From: Kitasatospora viridis
GTDB lineage: Bacteria > Actinomycetota > Actinomycetes > Streptomycetales > Streptomycetaceae
DNA length: 64,000 bases
Direction of reading: 5' to 3'
Assembly: GCF_007829815.1 (NCBI RefSeq)
Contig: NZ_VIWT01000001.1
Coordinates: 2,875,501-2,939,500, forward strand
Made by a program: the position numbers and the translations under genes. The notes under the pieces are model-generated. The model had not been told where the DNA came from. It worked only from the letters and a program-made list of their open reading frames with translations, and ran no database searches. Shown piece after piece: positions 33,319 through 42,375 of this stretch. Every line of letters begins with the position of its first letter. Position 1 is the stretch's first letter.

Positions 33319-35439
33319 ATGGAAGAGCCTCGTCGCCTCGGCGGCAGGTACGAGCTGGGCGGCGTCCTCGGGCGCGGCGGCATGGCCGAGGTGTACCTCG
33401 GCCATGACACCCGGCTCGGCCGTTCCGTCGCAGTGAAGACGCTCCGGGCCGACATGGCCAGGGACCCTTCCTTCCAGGCCCGCTTCCGCCGCGAGGCGCA
33501 GTCCGCGGCCTCGCTGAACCACCCCGCCATCGTCGCCGTGTACGACACCGGCGAGGACTACATCGACGGCATCTCCATCCCCTACATCGTGATGGAGTAC
33601 GTCGAGGGTTCGACCCTGCGCGAGCTGCTGCACTCCGGCCGCCGGCTGCTGCCCGAGCGCGCGCTGGAGATGACCATCGGCATCCTGCAGGCCCTGGAGT
33701 ACTCGCACCGGGCCGGCATCGTGCACCGCGACATCAAGCCCGCCAACGTGATGCTCACCCGGCAGGGCAACGTCAAGGTGATGGACTTCGGCATCGCGCG
33801 CGCCATGGGTGACGCCGGCATGACGATGACCCAGACCTCGGCCGTGATCGGCACCGCCCAGTACCTCTCGCCCGAGCAGGCCAAGGGCGAGACCGTGGAC
33901 GCCCGCTCCGACCTGTACTCCACCGGCTGCCTGCTCTACGAGCTGCTGACCCTGCGCCCGCCGTTCGTCGGCGACTCGCCGGTCGCGGTGGCGTACCAGC
34001 ACGTCCGCGAGGAGGCCGCGCCGCCGTCCAGCTACGACCCCGAGGTCCGCCCCGAGGTCGACGCGATCGTGCTGAAGGCGCTGGCCAAAGAGCGCGACTA
34101 CCGCTACCAGAGCGCCGACGAGATGCGCGATGACATCGAGCGCTTCCTCGACGGCCTCCCGGTGGCCGCCGCCCAGCAGGCCGCGGCCTACGGCATGGGC
34201 GGCTACGGGTACGACCAGAACGGCTACCCGGCCCAGCACGACCCGTACGGCCAGACCAGCATGATGCCGCAGACCGGCGGCGCCGCGCCGACCACCATGC
34301 TGCCGCCGGTCGCCGGCCAGGGCGGCTACGACCAGAACGGCTACCAGACCGGTTACCCCGACGGCGGCTACAACGACGGCTACGGCAACGGCGAGGACGG
34401 CTACGACGACCAGCCGCGCAGCCGGCGCCGGGACGACCAGCCGAAGAAGAGCAACACCTCCTGGATCATCCTGGCCGTGGCGGCCGTGCTGGTCCTGGTC
34501 GGTTCGTTCTTCGTCGCCTCGGCGATGTTCAAGGGCGGGGGCGGCGGGAAGCAGGTCACCGCGCCGACCCTGACCGGCAAGAGCTTCGACGACGCGACCA
34601 CCGCCGCGCACGCCGCCGGCTCCAAGATCACCCTGGTCAAGGGCGACCCGATCCCCTGCGGGACCACCCCCAAGGACATGGTCTGCCAGCAGAACCCGGC
34701 GGCCGGCGTCTCGATGCCGGACAACGGCCAGATCACCGTGCAGCTCTCCTCCGGCCCGGGCCAGAGCCCGGTCCCCTCGGTGGTCGGCCAGAACAAGGAC
34801 CAGGCCGCCCAGCAGCTGCAGGGCGCCGGCTTCACGGTCGGCGCGCCGACCTACGCCAACGACCCCACCGTCCCGCAGGACTCGGTGATCTCGCAGAGCC
34901 CGCAGGCCGGCAGCCAGGCCGCCCCGGGCAGCGCGGTCACCCTGACCATCTCGCAGGGCCCGGGCAAGGTCACCGTGCCGAACGTGGTCGGCCAGCCCAC
35001 CGCGCAGGCCACGGCGCAGCTGCAGGCCGCGGGCTTCAACGTGGACTCCAGCAAGACCACCCCGAGCACCAACCCGACCAGCCAGGTCCCGGGCACCGTG
35101 GCCTCGGAGAACCCGAGCGGCAAGGCGGCCCAGGGCGCGACCATCGCGCTGACCATCTACGGTGCGCCGGCCAAGGCCCAGGTCCCCGACGTCACCAACA
35201 AGACCGTCAAGGACGCCACCGCGGCCCTCACCGCCGCCGGCTTCAGCAACTGGACCTTCAACGGCCCGGGTGACGACAAGTCCGTGGTGGTCAGCACCAA
35301 CCCCGGCCCCAACCTGCCGGTGGACCCGAGCACCAGCATCACGATCACCACCCGCCCGGCCGACCCGGCGTCGCCCAGCAAAGGGACCGGGGGCACCGGG
35401 CTCCCCGGGTTCCCGCCCTTCGGCAACGGCGGGAACTAA
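33319..35439 (+). CDS. pknB: PknB: Ser/Thr protein kinase with PASTA domains
   Basis: 706 residues from ATG 33319 (GGGAGAGGG upstream). Kinase domain: GRGGMAEVYLG, K40 (VAVKTL), HRDIKPAN with D138, DFG 156-158, activation-loop threonines at T169/T171/T173, APE-equivalent SPEQAKG. A Gly/Tyr/Gln linker, one membrane helix (381-404) and four PASTA repeats follow (beginning near 411, 480, 548 and 617), which bind muropeptides outside the cell. It phosphorylates FHA proteins and division factors and is opposed by PstP. A 22-bp terminator ends the operon. Confidence 0.95.
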   Translation: MEEPRRLGGRYELGGVLGRGGMAEVYLGHDTRLGRSVAVKTLRADMARDPSFQARFRREAQSAASLNHPAIVAVYDTGEDYIDGISIPYIVMEYVEGSTLRELLHSGRRLLPERALEMTIGILQALEYSHRAGIVHRDIKPANVMLTRQGNVKVMDFGIARAMGDAGMTMTQTSAVIGTAQYLSPEQAKGETVDARSDLYSTGCLLYELLTLRPPFVGDSPVAVAYQHVREEAAPPSSYDPEVRPEVDAIVLKALAKERDYRYQSADEMRDDIERFLDGLPVAAAQQAAAYGMGGYGYDQNGYPAQHDPYGQTSMMPQTGGAAPTTMLPPVAGQGGYDQNGYQTGYPDGGYNDGYGNGEDGYDDQPRSRRRDDQPKKSNTSWIILAVAAVLVLVGSFFVASAMFKGGGGGKQVTAPTLTGKSFDDATTAAHAAGSKITLVKGDPIPCGTTPKDMVCQQNPAAGVSMPDNGQITVQLSSGPGQSPVPSVVGQNKDQAAQQLQGAGFTVGAPTYANDPTVPQDSVISQSPQAGSQAAPGSAVTLTISQGPGKVTVPNVVGQPTAQATAQLQAAGFNVDSSKTTPSTNPTSQVPGTVASENPSGKAAQGATIALTIYGAPAKAQVPDVTNKTVKDATAALTAAGFSNWTFNGPGDDKSVVVSTNPGPNLPVDPSTSITITTRPADPASPSKGTGGTGLPGFPPFGNGGN

Positions 35440-35462
35440 GCACCCCAGGTAACGGCTGAACG

Positions 35463-35510
35463 AGGCCGTGGGGCCGCGGACGACTCCGGTCGTCCGCGGC
35501 CCCACGGCCT
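35463..35510. terminator. Perfect 22-bp terminator after pknB
   Basis: Arms 35463-35484 and 35489-35510 pair perfectly around loop TCCG, followed by TTT. It lies between convergent pknB and the first sortase gene. Confidence 0.9.
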
Positions 35511-35539
35511 TTCCCGTCCCGTCGGCGCAGAACGTCCCG

Positions 35540-36259
35540 TCAACGCAGTTCCGGCGGCGGGGTGCGCTTGGCGTCCACCGGGTCGACCCGGACCAGCGAG
35601 CCCCACACCGCCATCCGGTAGCGCGAGGTGTAGACCGGGGTGCAGGTGGTCAGCGTGATGTAGTGGCCGGGCTGGGTGTAGCCGGCCTTCTCCGGCACCG
35701 GTGCGACGATGCCGGTGTCGTCCTTGGTGGTCTGGTCGAGCACCGCGTCCACCCGGTAGACGAACCAGCTGTCCCGGGTCTCCACCACGATCGGCGCGCC
35801 TTTCTGCACCTCGTCCAGGTCATGGAACTTGGCACCGTGGCCGTCCCGGTGCGCGGCGAGCGCGAAGTTGCCGGACGGGGCCCAGGGCATCGCGGCGGCG
35901 TACGGCTGGGTGTAGACCCCGGCGACGCCCTCGTTCAGCACGTCCGGGTCGGTGCCCATCTTGATCAGCACCGAGTAGTCCTTGCCCATCGCGGGCACGT
36001 GCAGGAACCCGATGCCGCCGCCGGGCTGGTAGGCCGGGTCCGGGGCGGCGGGGGCGGTCCAGGTGTGCCGCAACCGCTGGGCCGCCTGGTCGGCCTGACG
36101 GCCCGCCAGCACGTCGGTCCACCAGAGCGAGTAGGCGACGAAGAGCGCGAGCAGCACGCCCAGCGTGATGAGCAGCTCCCCGACCACCCCCAGCGCCCGG
36201 GCCAGCGGTGTGCGCGGCCGGCGGGCCGCCGGGCTGCTTCCGGTCTGCTGCTGCGTCAC
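35540..36259 (-). CDS. Class E sortase (pknB-proximal)
   Basis: 239 residues. N-terminal membrane helix (VVGELLITLGVLLALFVAYSL), then the sortase barrel: IGFLHVPAMGKDYSVLIK, catalytic H137 in ALAAHRDGHG, C206 in TLTTCTPVY, Arg in SRYRMAVWG. Class E enzymes cleave LAXTG signals and in S. coelicolor anchor long chaplins to the wall. By gene order next to pknB this corresponds to SrtE2. It lies 64 bp after a second sortase gene and is probably in the same operon. Confidence 0.92.
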   Translation of the reverse strand: MTQQQTGSSPAARRPRTPLARALGVVGELLITLGVLLALFVAYSLWWTDVLAGRQADQAAQRLRHTWTAPAAPDPAYQPGGGIGFLHVPAMGKDYSVLIKMGTDPDVLNEGVAGVYTQPYAAAMPWAPSGNFALAAHRDGHGAKFHDLDEVQKGAPIVVETRDSWFVYRVDAVLDQTTKDDTGIVAPVPEKAGYTQPGHYITLTTCTPVYTSRYRMAVWGSLVRVDPVDAKRTPPPELR

Positions 36260-36323
36260 GCGGCCTCCGCTCCCGGGGGATCCTGGCGGACGCGCCCCGG
36301 GCGCGTCCGCCGGACCCGGTGGA

Positions 36324-37424
36324 TCAGGAGTTGGTCAGCGCGGGCGGCTGCCCCTGGCTCCTGGGTCGTTCATCGATCATCTTGCCAAAGACGATCAGCC
36401 GCCCCCGGGCGCTGTACTCGGGCGTACAGGTGGTCATCGTGATGTACCGGCCCGGTTGGGTGAACGGCGAGCCCTTGGGGACCGGGTTGAGCACCGAGAC
36501 GTTGTTCGGCGGGGTCTCCGGGATGCCGCCCTCGACCTCGTAGGTGTAGTAGGTGGTGGCGGTCTCCACCACGATCTTGTCGCCGGGGTGCAGTTCGGCC
36601 AACCGGTTGAACGGCTGCCCGTGGGTGGTGCGGTGGCCGGCCACCGCAAAGTTGCCGGCCGGGTCGGAGGGCAGCGCGGTGCCGGTGTAGTGGCCGACCA
36701 GGCCCTTGTCGAGCACGGTGGTGGTCACCGTGCCCTCGGCGATCGGGTCGGTCAGGCCGATCTTCGGCACGTGGATGATGGCGAACCCCTGGCCGGGCGC
36801 GAAGGTCGGGGAGGCCGCGCCGGACGGGCCGCCGCTGGGCGCGGCGGCCGGGTTGTTCCACTGCTGTTCCAGCTTGTTGCGGGTGCCGTCGGCGATCGCG
36901 TCGGCCTGCACGTTGGTCCACCAGAGCTGGTAGGCCACGAAGAGCAGCATCACCAGGCCCGTGGTGATGAAGAGTTCGCCGAGCACCCGGGCGGCGACCA
37001 CCCGCTTGCGCTCCTTGGGCCGCACCACCGGGGCCTGCCGTCCGGCGGCCCGGCGCCGGCCGTTGCCGGAGCGCATCGACATCCGGCCCTGGGCGCGCCG
37101 GCCCTCCGCGGCCGCGGCGGGCGCCGCCGACGCGTCGTCAGCCCGCTGGCCGGGCAGCTGGACCACCCGCAGCTGGAGGGTCTGGTCGGCCAGCCAGGGG
37201 TACTCGGGGGCCGGCTCGACCGGCTCCGGGGTCTGGTAGCCGGTGGGCTCGGCCTGCTGGTAGACGCCCCAGCCGTCGCTCTCGGCGCCGGGCTGCGCGG
37301 CGGGCTGCTGCTGGTACTGCGGCTGGGCGGGCTGCTGCTGCGGGTACTGCGGCTGCTGCGGCGGGTACGGCTGGTAGCCGCCGTACCACTCCTCCTGGCG
37401 CCCCTCCGGGCGCACCGCCGTCAC
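36324..37424 (-). CDS. Class E sortase with Gln/Pro/Tyr-rich N-terminal extension
   Basis: 366 residues. About 140 residues of cytoplasmic low-complexity sequence (QPQYPQQQPAQPQYQQQ) precede a membrane helix (VLGELFITTGLVMLLFVAYQL) and the sortase domain: FAIIHVPKIGLTDPIAEG, His in FAVAGHRTTHGQPFN, C333 in TMTTCTPEY, Arg in SARGRLIVFG. The triad is complete. By position it corresponds to SrtE1 of S. coelicolor. GTG 37424 is 1 nt from the stop of the pabA/trpG gene, indicating translational coupling. Confidence 0.9.
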   Translation of the reverse strand: MTAVRPEGRQEEWYGGYQPYPPQQPQYPQQQPAQPQYQQQPAAQPGAESDGWGVYQQAEPTGYQTPEPVEPAPEYPWLADQTLQLRVVQLPGQRADDASAAPAAAAEGRRAQGRMSMRSGNGRRRAAGRQAPVVRPKERKRVVAARVLGELFITTGLVMLLFVAYQLWWTNVQADAIADGTRNKLEQQWNNPAAAPSGGPSGAASPTFAPGQGFAIIHVPKIGLTDPIAEGTVTTTVLDKGLVGHYTGTALPSDPAGNFAVAGHRTTHGQPFNRLAELHPGDKIVVETATTYYTYEVEGGIPETPPNNVSVLNPVPKGSPFTQPGRYITMTTCTPEYSARGRLIVFGKMIDERPRSQGQPPALTNS

Positions 37425-37425
37425 C

Positions 37426-38088
37426 TCAGCCCCGGCCGATCACCGGGGCGAGACCGGCCGAGCGGCCGACCGCCTCCGGGTCCCCGCACTCGGCCAGCCA
37501 GTTGGCGAGCATCCGGTGCCCGCCCTCGGTGAGCACCGACTCCGGGTGGAACTGCACGCCCTCGACGGGCAGCTCGCGGTGCCGCAGGCCCATGATGACT
37601 CCGCTCTCGGTCCGGGCGGTGACCAGCAGTTCGGCCGGCACGGTGTCCGGCTCCACGGCCAGCGAGTGGTAGCGGGTGGCGGTCATCGGCGAGGGCAGGC
37701 CGGCGAAGACGCCGCCGTCCTCGTGCTCGACCGCCGAGGTCTTGCCGTGCAGCAGCTCGGGCGCCCGGTCCACCACCGCGCCGTAGGCCACCGCGATGGA
37801 CTGCAGGCCCAGGCAGACGCCGAACAGCGGCAGCCCGGTCGCCGCGCAGTGCCGGACCATCTCGATGCAGACCCCGGCCTCCTCGGGCGAGCCGGGGCCG
37901 GGGGAGAGCAGCACCCCGTCGTAGCCGCGGTCGCCGTCCCGGCGCACCGCCTGAGCCACCGTCAGCTCGTCGTTGCGCACCACCTCGCAGGTGGCGCCCA
38001 GCTGGTAGAGGTACTGGACCAGGTTGAAGACGAAGCTGTCGTAGTTGTCCACCACGAGGATCCGCGGGGCGGTGACGGGCGAGGCCAT
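37426..38088 (-). CDS. Aminodeoxychorismate/anthranilate synthase glutamine amidotransferase subunit
   Basis: 220 residues, class I glutamine amidotransferase: ILVVDNYDSFVFNLVQYL, LSPGPGSPEEAG, nucleophile C92 in FGVCLGLQS, H181 and E183 in QFHPESVLT. It passes ammonia from glutamine to a PabB/TrpE partner to make 4-amino-4-deoxychorismate (folate) or anthranilate (tryptophan). No partner gene is adjacent, so PabA and TrpG cannot be told apart; this locus is commonly annotated pabA-like in streptomycetes. Its stop abuts the sortase start. Confidence 0.92.
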   Translation of the reverse strand: MASPVTAPRILVVDNYDSFVFNLVQYLYQLGATCEVVRNDELTVAQAVRRDGDRGYDGVLLSPGPGSPEEAGVCIEMVRHCAATGLPLFGVCLGLQSIAVAYGAVVDRAPELLHGKTSAVEHEDGGVFAGLPSPMTATRYHSLAVEPDTVPAELLVTARTESGVIMGLRHRELPVEGVQFHPESVLTEGGHRMLANWLAECGDPEAVGRSAGLAPVIGRG

Positions 38089-38168
38089 TGGTGCTGACTC
38101 CGGTGAGGTGCGGCGGTGAGGTGCCGCGGTGAGCGGCGCTCGGACGGGTGCGGCGGGGGTGCGGGCGG

Positions 38169-38342
38169 TCAGCCTTGGCCTCCGCCGTTGTTCACCGTGA
38201 CGTCATTGAAGGGGAGCAGCGGTTCCGCCCAGGGGAAGACGTACTGGAAGAGCACGTAGACCACGCCCAGCACGAGCAACAGCGAGATGATCGCGCGCAC
38301 CAGCGTGTTGCCGGGCAGGTGGCGCCAGATCCAGCCGTACAT
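38169..38342 (-). CDS. Small membrane protein, 57 aa
   Basis: ATG 38342 has AAGGGAG about 5 nt upstream and the frame ends at TGA 38169-38171. The peptide starts MYGWIWRHLPGNTLVRAI, has one hydrophobic helix (IISLLLVLGVVYVLFQYVF) and ends in a polar tail NDVTVNNGGGQG. Small proteins of this kind sit at the same place, between the DUF881 and pabA genes, in other streptomycetes; no function is known to me. Codon use is normal for this genome and the gene is probably real. Confidence 0.82.
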   Translation of the reverse strand: MYGWIWRHLPGNTLVRAIISLLLVLGVVYVLFQYVFPWAEPLLPFNDVTVNNGGGQG

Positions 38343-38456
38343 GCTGCTCCCTTGAGTCGGACCGTGGGGACCAGAGTAGACCGCGAACCTTCGCCCGTGG
38401 CCTGCTGCGGCCGATCCGGTGACCGGTGGCGGAGCGGCGTGCTACCGGGCCGTGCG

Positions 38457-39239
38457 CTACTGGCCGGTGGCCGAGTGCAGGTCGGTGCTGCCGGTGTAGC
38501 CGGGCAGCGTCAGATCGCCGCTCTCCTGCACCTTCCAGCCGAGCCCGTAGGCCGCGACGTACTGCAGGTAGTTGCGGATCGACGGGTCGCCGTCCAGCGC
38601 GGCCCGCAGCCCGTCGGTGCGGCCCACCGCGCGGATCACGTACGGCGGGGAGTAGACCCGGCCCTGCAGCAGCAGGGTGTTGCCGACGCAGCGCACCGCG
38701 CTGGTGGCGATCAGCCGCTGGTCCATCACCTGCACGCCGCTCGCGCCGCCCCGCCAGAGCGCGTTGACCACGGCCTGGATGTCCTGCTGATGGATCACCA
38801 GGTCGTTGACCCCGGGCTCGGGGACGCCGGGGATCCTGGCGGTGGCGTCGGGCGGCGCGTCGTTCAGGGTGACGGTCAGTCCCGGCCCCTGCAGCGGGTC
38901 GAGGCCGGCCTGCTGGCGCAGGGTCGCGAGCAGGTCGCTGTCGGCGGGACTGCGCCCCTGTTGCCGGGCGAGCGCGTCCGCGCGCTGCTGGAGCTGCGAG
39001 TTGTCGGCCTGGGTCTGCCGGTTCTGGTCGCTGCGCTGCTGTATCAGGTCGCCCAGCTTGAGCATGGAGTTGTCGGTGCGCAGGTCGATGCCCCGGGCGG
39101 CGTGCGCGCTGACGTAGAAGAGCACTCCGGCGAGGGCGAAGACGCCGCAGGTCAGGGCACGACCGACAATTCGGGTGGTGTTGCGGCGGCCGGAAGCGGG
39201 GTGTTGGTCCGGTTTCCCGGAATTCTCGGAATTCGGCAC
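38457..39239 (-). CDS. DUF881 family membrane-anchored protein
   Basis: 260 residues from GTG 39239. One N-terminal helix ([20 protein letters not shown]), a coiled-coil stretch ([20 protein letters not shown]), then the DUF881 core: [35 protein letters not shown]-like [29 protein letters not shown]. The family is common beside crgA and division genes in actinobacteria and B. subtilis, but its role is not established. It is divergent from crgA, with 163 bp between the two starts. Confidence 0.9.
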   Translation of the reverse strand: MPNSENSGKPDQHPASGRRNTTRIVGRALTCGVFALAGVLFYVSAHAARGIDLRTDNSMLKLGDLIQQRSDQNRQTQADNSQLQQRADALARQQGRSPADSDLLATLRQQAGLDPLQGPGLTVTLNDAPPDATARIPGVPEPGVNDLVIHQQDIQAVVNALWRGGASGVQVMDQRLIATSAVRCVGNTLLLQGRVYSPPYVIRAVGRTDGLRAALDGDPSIRNYLQYVAAYGLGWKVQESGDLTLPGYTGSTDLHSATGQ

Positions 39240-39402
39240 CGTACCCTTATCTCCTTCCGACCCGCCGAGCCACTACGCTAACGGACGCCGGTGGCATGTG
39301 CGGAGTACCTCGCGGTCTCCGCTGCGGACCGGCTCCGCCATCTGCCGCCCCGCCCCGCTGCACCCTGCGCGGTCTTACAGCGCATCGACAGGAGAGCCCC
39401 TC

Positions 39403-39654
39403 GTGCCGAAGTCTCGACTCCGCAAGAAGTCCGACTACACCCCGCCCGCGACGGCGACCGCGGTCAAGATCAGTTCAGGCCGCGGCTGGGTGGCCCCGGT
39501 GATGCTGGCGCTGTTCCTGATCGGCCTCGCCTGGATCGTCACCTACTACGTGACCAGTGCCAGCTGGCCCGTGCAGGCCTGGGGCAACTGGAACATCCTG
39601 GTGGGCTTCGGCTTCATCGCGGCGGGGTTCGGCGTCTCCACCCAGTGGAAGTAA
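39403..39654 (+). CDS. crgA: CrgA cell division protein
   Basis: 83 residues from GTG 39403 (AGGAGA upstream). Basic N-terminus [14 protein letters not shown], two membrane helices ([38 protein letters not shown]) with the conserved W-N between them, ending QWK. CrgA coordinates sporulation septation and Z-ring timing in Streptomyces and recruits peptidoglycan enzymes in mycobacteria. It is a monocistronic unit with its own terminator. Confidence 0.95.
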   Translation: MPKSRLRKKSDYTPPATATAVKISSGRGWVAPVMLALFLIGLAWIVTYYVTSASWPVQAWGNWNILVGFGFIAAGFGVSTQWK

Positions 39655-39678
39655 CGCCGACCCGCTGATCCGGGTTCC

Positions 39679-39715
39679 GCGAGCCGTTCCGTCCGTGCCG
39701 GGCGGGGCGGCTCGC
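39679..39715 (+). terminator. Hairpin after crgA
   Basis: Eight-bp arms GCGAGCCG and CGGCTCGC around a GC-rich 21-nt loop, about 25 nt after the crgA stop. Confidence 0.45.
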
Positions 39716-39756
39716 AGTGCTGTCCGGCGCCGGACCGCGGCGGTCGTACCGTCCGC

Positions 39757-39906
39757 TTGTCCACACGGTTATCCACACTGGGGAAAAGTCCACCCCGCCT
39801 GTGGATAACTCTGAGACGATCCCCAAGCGCCCGGTAACGCCGCAGGGAGACGCGCGTAGACCGGTCCCGCACCCACGGTGTGCGAATCACTGCACACTGT
39901 GGACAA
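39757..39906. promoter_or_regulatory. Cluster of four exact DnaA boxes outside oriC
   Basis: TTGTCCACA at 39757-39765, TTATCCACA at 39769-39777, TGTGGATAA at 39800-39808 and TGTGGACAA at 39898-39906. The cluster lies between the convergent crgA and rhomboid genes, so it is not a promoter. The first two point one way and the last two the other. Confidence 0.75.
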
Positions 39907-39917
39907 CTGTGCGAGGG

Positions 39918-40823
39918 TCAGCCGCCCAGCCGGGCGGTCTCCACCAGCACCATGCCGACGACCACCGCCAGCATCAGCACCACCGTGCCGGCCTGCACCA
40001 GGTTCCGGTTGGCCCGCGGCGCGTGCATCAGCCCGATCCCGGTCAGCACGCCGGCCACCAGGCCGCCGATGTGCGCCCGCCAGTCGATCCCGGGCACCGA
40101 GAAGGTGATCACCAGGTTGAAGACGATCAGCGCGACCACCGGGCCCAGCGGCTGCCGGGCCGCGCGGAAGAGCACCGCGGTGGCGCCGAACAGGCCGAAG
40201 ATCGCACCGGAGGCGCCCAGCGAGGCGACCAGGCTCCCCGACACCAGGTAGACCAGGGCGCTCCCGGCCAGCCCGCTGACCAGGTAGAGCGCCAGGAAGC
40301 GGAGCCGGCCGAGCACCCGCTCCAGGTTCGGCCCGACCCACCAGAGCGCCAGCATGTTCGAACCCACGTGCAGCGGCGCGGTGTGCAGGAAGACGGCCGT
40401 CAGCAGCCGGTAGTACTGACCGTCGGCCACCCCGGCCCGGGCACCGCCGGAGGCCCAGCTGTAGAGCACCCAGTCGTCGGCCAGCGGCTTGTAGAGGTAG
40501 CCGGCCAGCAGGAAGACCACCAGGTTGATCCCGATCAGGGCCTTGGTGACCAGCGCCCCGTCCCCGGTGAGCCGGCCGCCGAACCGGGTGGTCGGCGCCT
40601 GGGCCCGGCTCTGCGCCCGCGCCTCGGGGCCGCGCACGCACTCCGGGCAGTGGAAGCCCACCGCGGCGTCGACCATGCACTGCGGGCAGATCGGCCGGCC
40701 GCAGCGCGAGCAGCCGATCCCGGTCTCCGTCTCGGGGTGCCGGTAGCAGCGCGGCAGCGCGTGCCCGGCGGGTCCGGTGGCTCCGGCGGGTGCGACCGGG
40801 CCGGTCGGGTCGTCCTGGACCAT
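39918..40823 (-). CDS. Rhomboid family intramembrane serine protease with zinc-finger-like N-terminus
   Basis: 301 residues from ATG 40823 (AGGAGGAA upstream). The N-terminal cytosolic part has Cys/His pairs (CYRHPETETGIGCSRCGRP, ICPQCM, FHCPECV) like a B-box zinc finger. The rhomboid core follows, with about six helices: HVGSNMLALWWVG, catalytic S205 in GASGAIFGLFG and H251 in AHIGGLVAG. The dyad is complete. Rhomboids cleave membrane helices; the substrate is unknown. The C-terminal end faces the DnaA-box cluster. Confidence 0.93.
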   Translation of the reverse strand: MVQDDPTGPVAPAGATGPAGHALPRCYRHPETETGIGCSRCGRPICPQCMVDAAVGFHCPECVRGPEARAQSRAQAPTTRFGGRLTGDGALVTKALIGINLVVFLLAGYLYKPLADDWVLYSWASGGARAGVADGQYYRLLTAVFLHTAPLHVGSNMLALWWVGPNLERVLGRLRFLALYLVSGLAGSALVYLVSGSLVASLGASGAIFGLFGATAVLFRAARQPLGPVVALIVFNLVITFSVPGIDWRAHIGGLVAGVLTGIGLMHAPRANRNLVQAGTVVLMLAVVVGMVLVETARLGG

Positions 40824-40936
40824 CGCGGCTGTTCCTCCTGAGACTCCCGACACGACGAGTCCCGGCGCGCCCGCCGCAGGGCGGCGGGGCACCGGGACCG
40901 TCAAGGCTACTGCCGCCCGAGGGGCATCGGCAGGAG

Positions 40937-41461
40937 TCAGCCGCGCTTGATCTCGACGGACTCGATCACCACGTCCTGGACCGGGCGGTCGTTGCGGCCG
41001 ACCTGCACGCCGGCGATCGCGGCGACGATCTTCTGGCTGGCCTCGTCGGAGACCTCGCCGAAGATGGTGTGCTTGCCGGTCAGCCAGGTGGTCGGGGCCA
41101 CCGTGATGAAGAACTGCGAGCCGTTGGTGCCCGGGCCGGCGTTGGCCATGGCGAGCAGGAACGGCTTGGTGAAGGCCAGGTCGGGGTGGAACTCGTCACC
41201 GAACTTGTAGCCCGGGCCGCCGATGCCCTGGCCCAGCGGGTCGCCGCCCTGGATCATGAAGCCCTCGATGATCCGGTGGAAGATCGTGCCGTCGTAGAGC
41301 TTGGCGTTGGTCTTCTGGCCGGTCTTCGGGTCGGTCCACTCGCGCGTGCCCTCGGCCAGCTCGACGAAGTTCGCCACGGTCTTCGGGGCGTGGTTCGGGA
41401 AGAGCTTCACCACGATGTCGCCGTGGTTGGTCTTGAGGGTCGCGAACAGTTCCTCGGCCAC
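40937..41461 (-). CDS. Cyclophilin-type peptidyl-prolyl cis-trans isomerase
   Basis: 174 residues from GTG 41461, chosen because GAAGGAAGG precedes it and the homologous region starts at once (AEELFATLKTNHGDIVVKLF). Active-site stretches are YDGTIFHRIIEGFMIQGGDP, NGSQFFIT with the Gln-Phe pair, and HTIFGEV. No signal peptide is present, so it acts in the cytoplasm in protein folding. By position it matches the cyclophilin gene of the crgA region in S. coelicolor. Confidence 0.94.
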   Translation of the reverse strand: MAEELFATLKTNHGDIVVKLFPNHAPKTVANFVELAEGTREWTDPKTGQKTNAKLYDGTIFHRIIEGFMIQGGDPLGQGIGGPGYKFGDEFHPDLAFTKPFLLAMANAGPGTNGSQFFITVAPTTWLTGKHTIFGEVSDEASQKIVAAIAGVQVGRNDRPVQDVVIESVEIKRG

Positions 41462-41602
41462 GAGGTTGCCTTCCTTCTGTGGATCAATGACCTCAGCATC
41501 ATGGCAGACGGCCCAGCCTGTCATGCAAAAGGACAAATCGGGATGCATGATCTCCAATCAGGTGGATAAGTGCCTGGTACGAAGCCCTGGAGGAGGATCC
41601 TC

Positions 41603-42361
41603 GTGACCCATTTGCCCGCGATGCCCACTTTGGAAGGCGCACGTGAGACGGCCGGCCGGACCCTGGAGAGCCTGGGCCCGTACGCGGCCACGGCCCGGGA
41701 GACCGCCGCGCAGTACGCCGACGAGGCCAGGCAGCGGCTCGGGCCGGCTCTGGGGGCGGCGGCCGAACAGGCCCGCAGCGGCGGGCACCAGGCCGCCGCC
41801 TCGGCCCGCGAGGGGTACGTCAGGCACGTCGCCCCGCGCGTCGGACAGGCCTTCGCCGCGCTCCCGCCGAAGAGTCAGGAGAGCGCGCTGAAGGCCGTGC
41901 ACCGGGCCCAGGAGGCCGCCCTGGCCGCCCGGCACTCCGCGGACCACGCGCGGGCCGCCGCGGTCCCCGTGGTGCAGGAGGCACAGGCCCGGGGCACGGC
42001 CGCGCTGACGGCGCTGCAGGGCCGGGTGAGCGCCGAGCAGATCGGCCGGCTGGCCGAGCGGAACCAGCGCGCCTGCCACCGCCGCGCCCGCTCCGGCCGG
42101 CTGCTCGCGGTGGCCGGCCTGCTGGCGATCGGCGGCGGCCTGCTGGCCTGGGGCTGGTGCCGGCGGCGCAGCGAGCCGCAGTGGCTGGTCGAGCCGCCCG
42201 AGGTGCAGAGCCCGCCGGACCCGCTGCACCCGGTCTCGCGCCCCGCCGGCGCCACCGCGGCGGGCGGCGAGGGCACTCCCGGCACCCCGGGCGCCTCCGG
42301 CCCGAACGGCTCCGGGCCGGCCGGCACCAGGGAGGAGCCGGACGGGCCCGAGCAGGTCTGA
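41603..42361 (+). CDS. DUF5324 family membrane-associated protein
   Basis: 252 residues from GTG 41603, with GGAGGAT 6 nt upstream. A long amphipathic, Ala-rich helical region (ETAAQYADEARQRLGPALGA, ESALKAVHRAQEAALAARHS) occupies the N-terminal two thirds. One membrane helix (LLAVAGLLAIGGGLLAWGW) and a Pro/Gly-rich tail follow. The pattern resembles YtxH-like proteins. The function is unknown. Confidence 0.78.
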   Translation: MTHLPAMPTLEGARETAGRTLESLGPYAATARETAAQYADEARQRLGPALGAAAEQARSGGHQAAASAREGYVRHVAPRVGQAFAALPPKSQESALKAVHRAQEAALAARHSADHARAAAVPVVQEAQARGTAALTALQGRVSAEQIGRLAERNQRACHRRARSGRLLAVAGLLAIGGGLLAWGWCRRRSEPQWLVEPPEVQSPPDPLHPVSRPAGATAAGGEGTPGTPGASGPNGSGPAGTREEPDGPEQV

Positions 42362-42375
42362 CGGACCGTCGGAGA

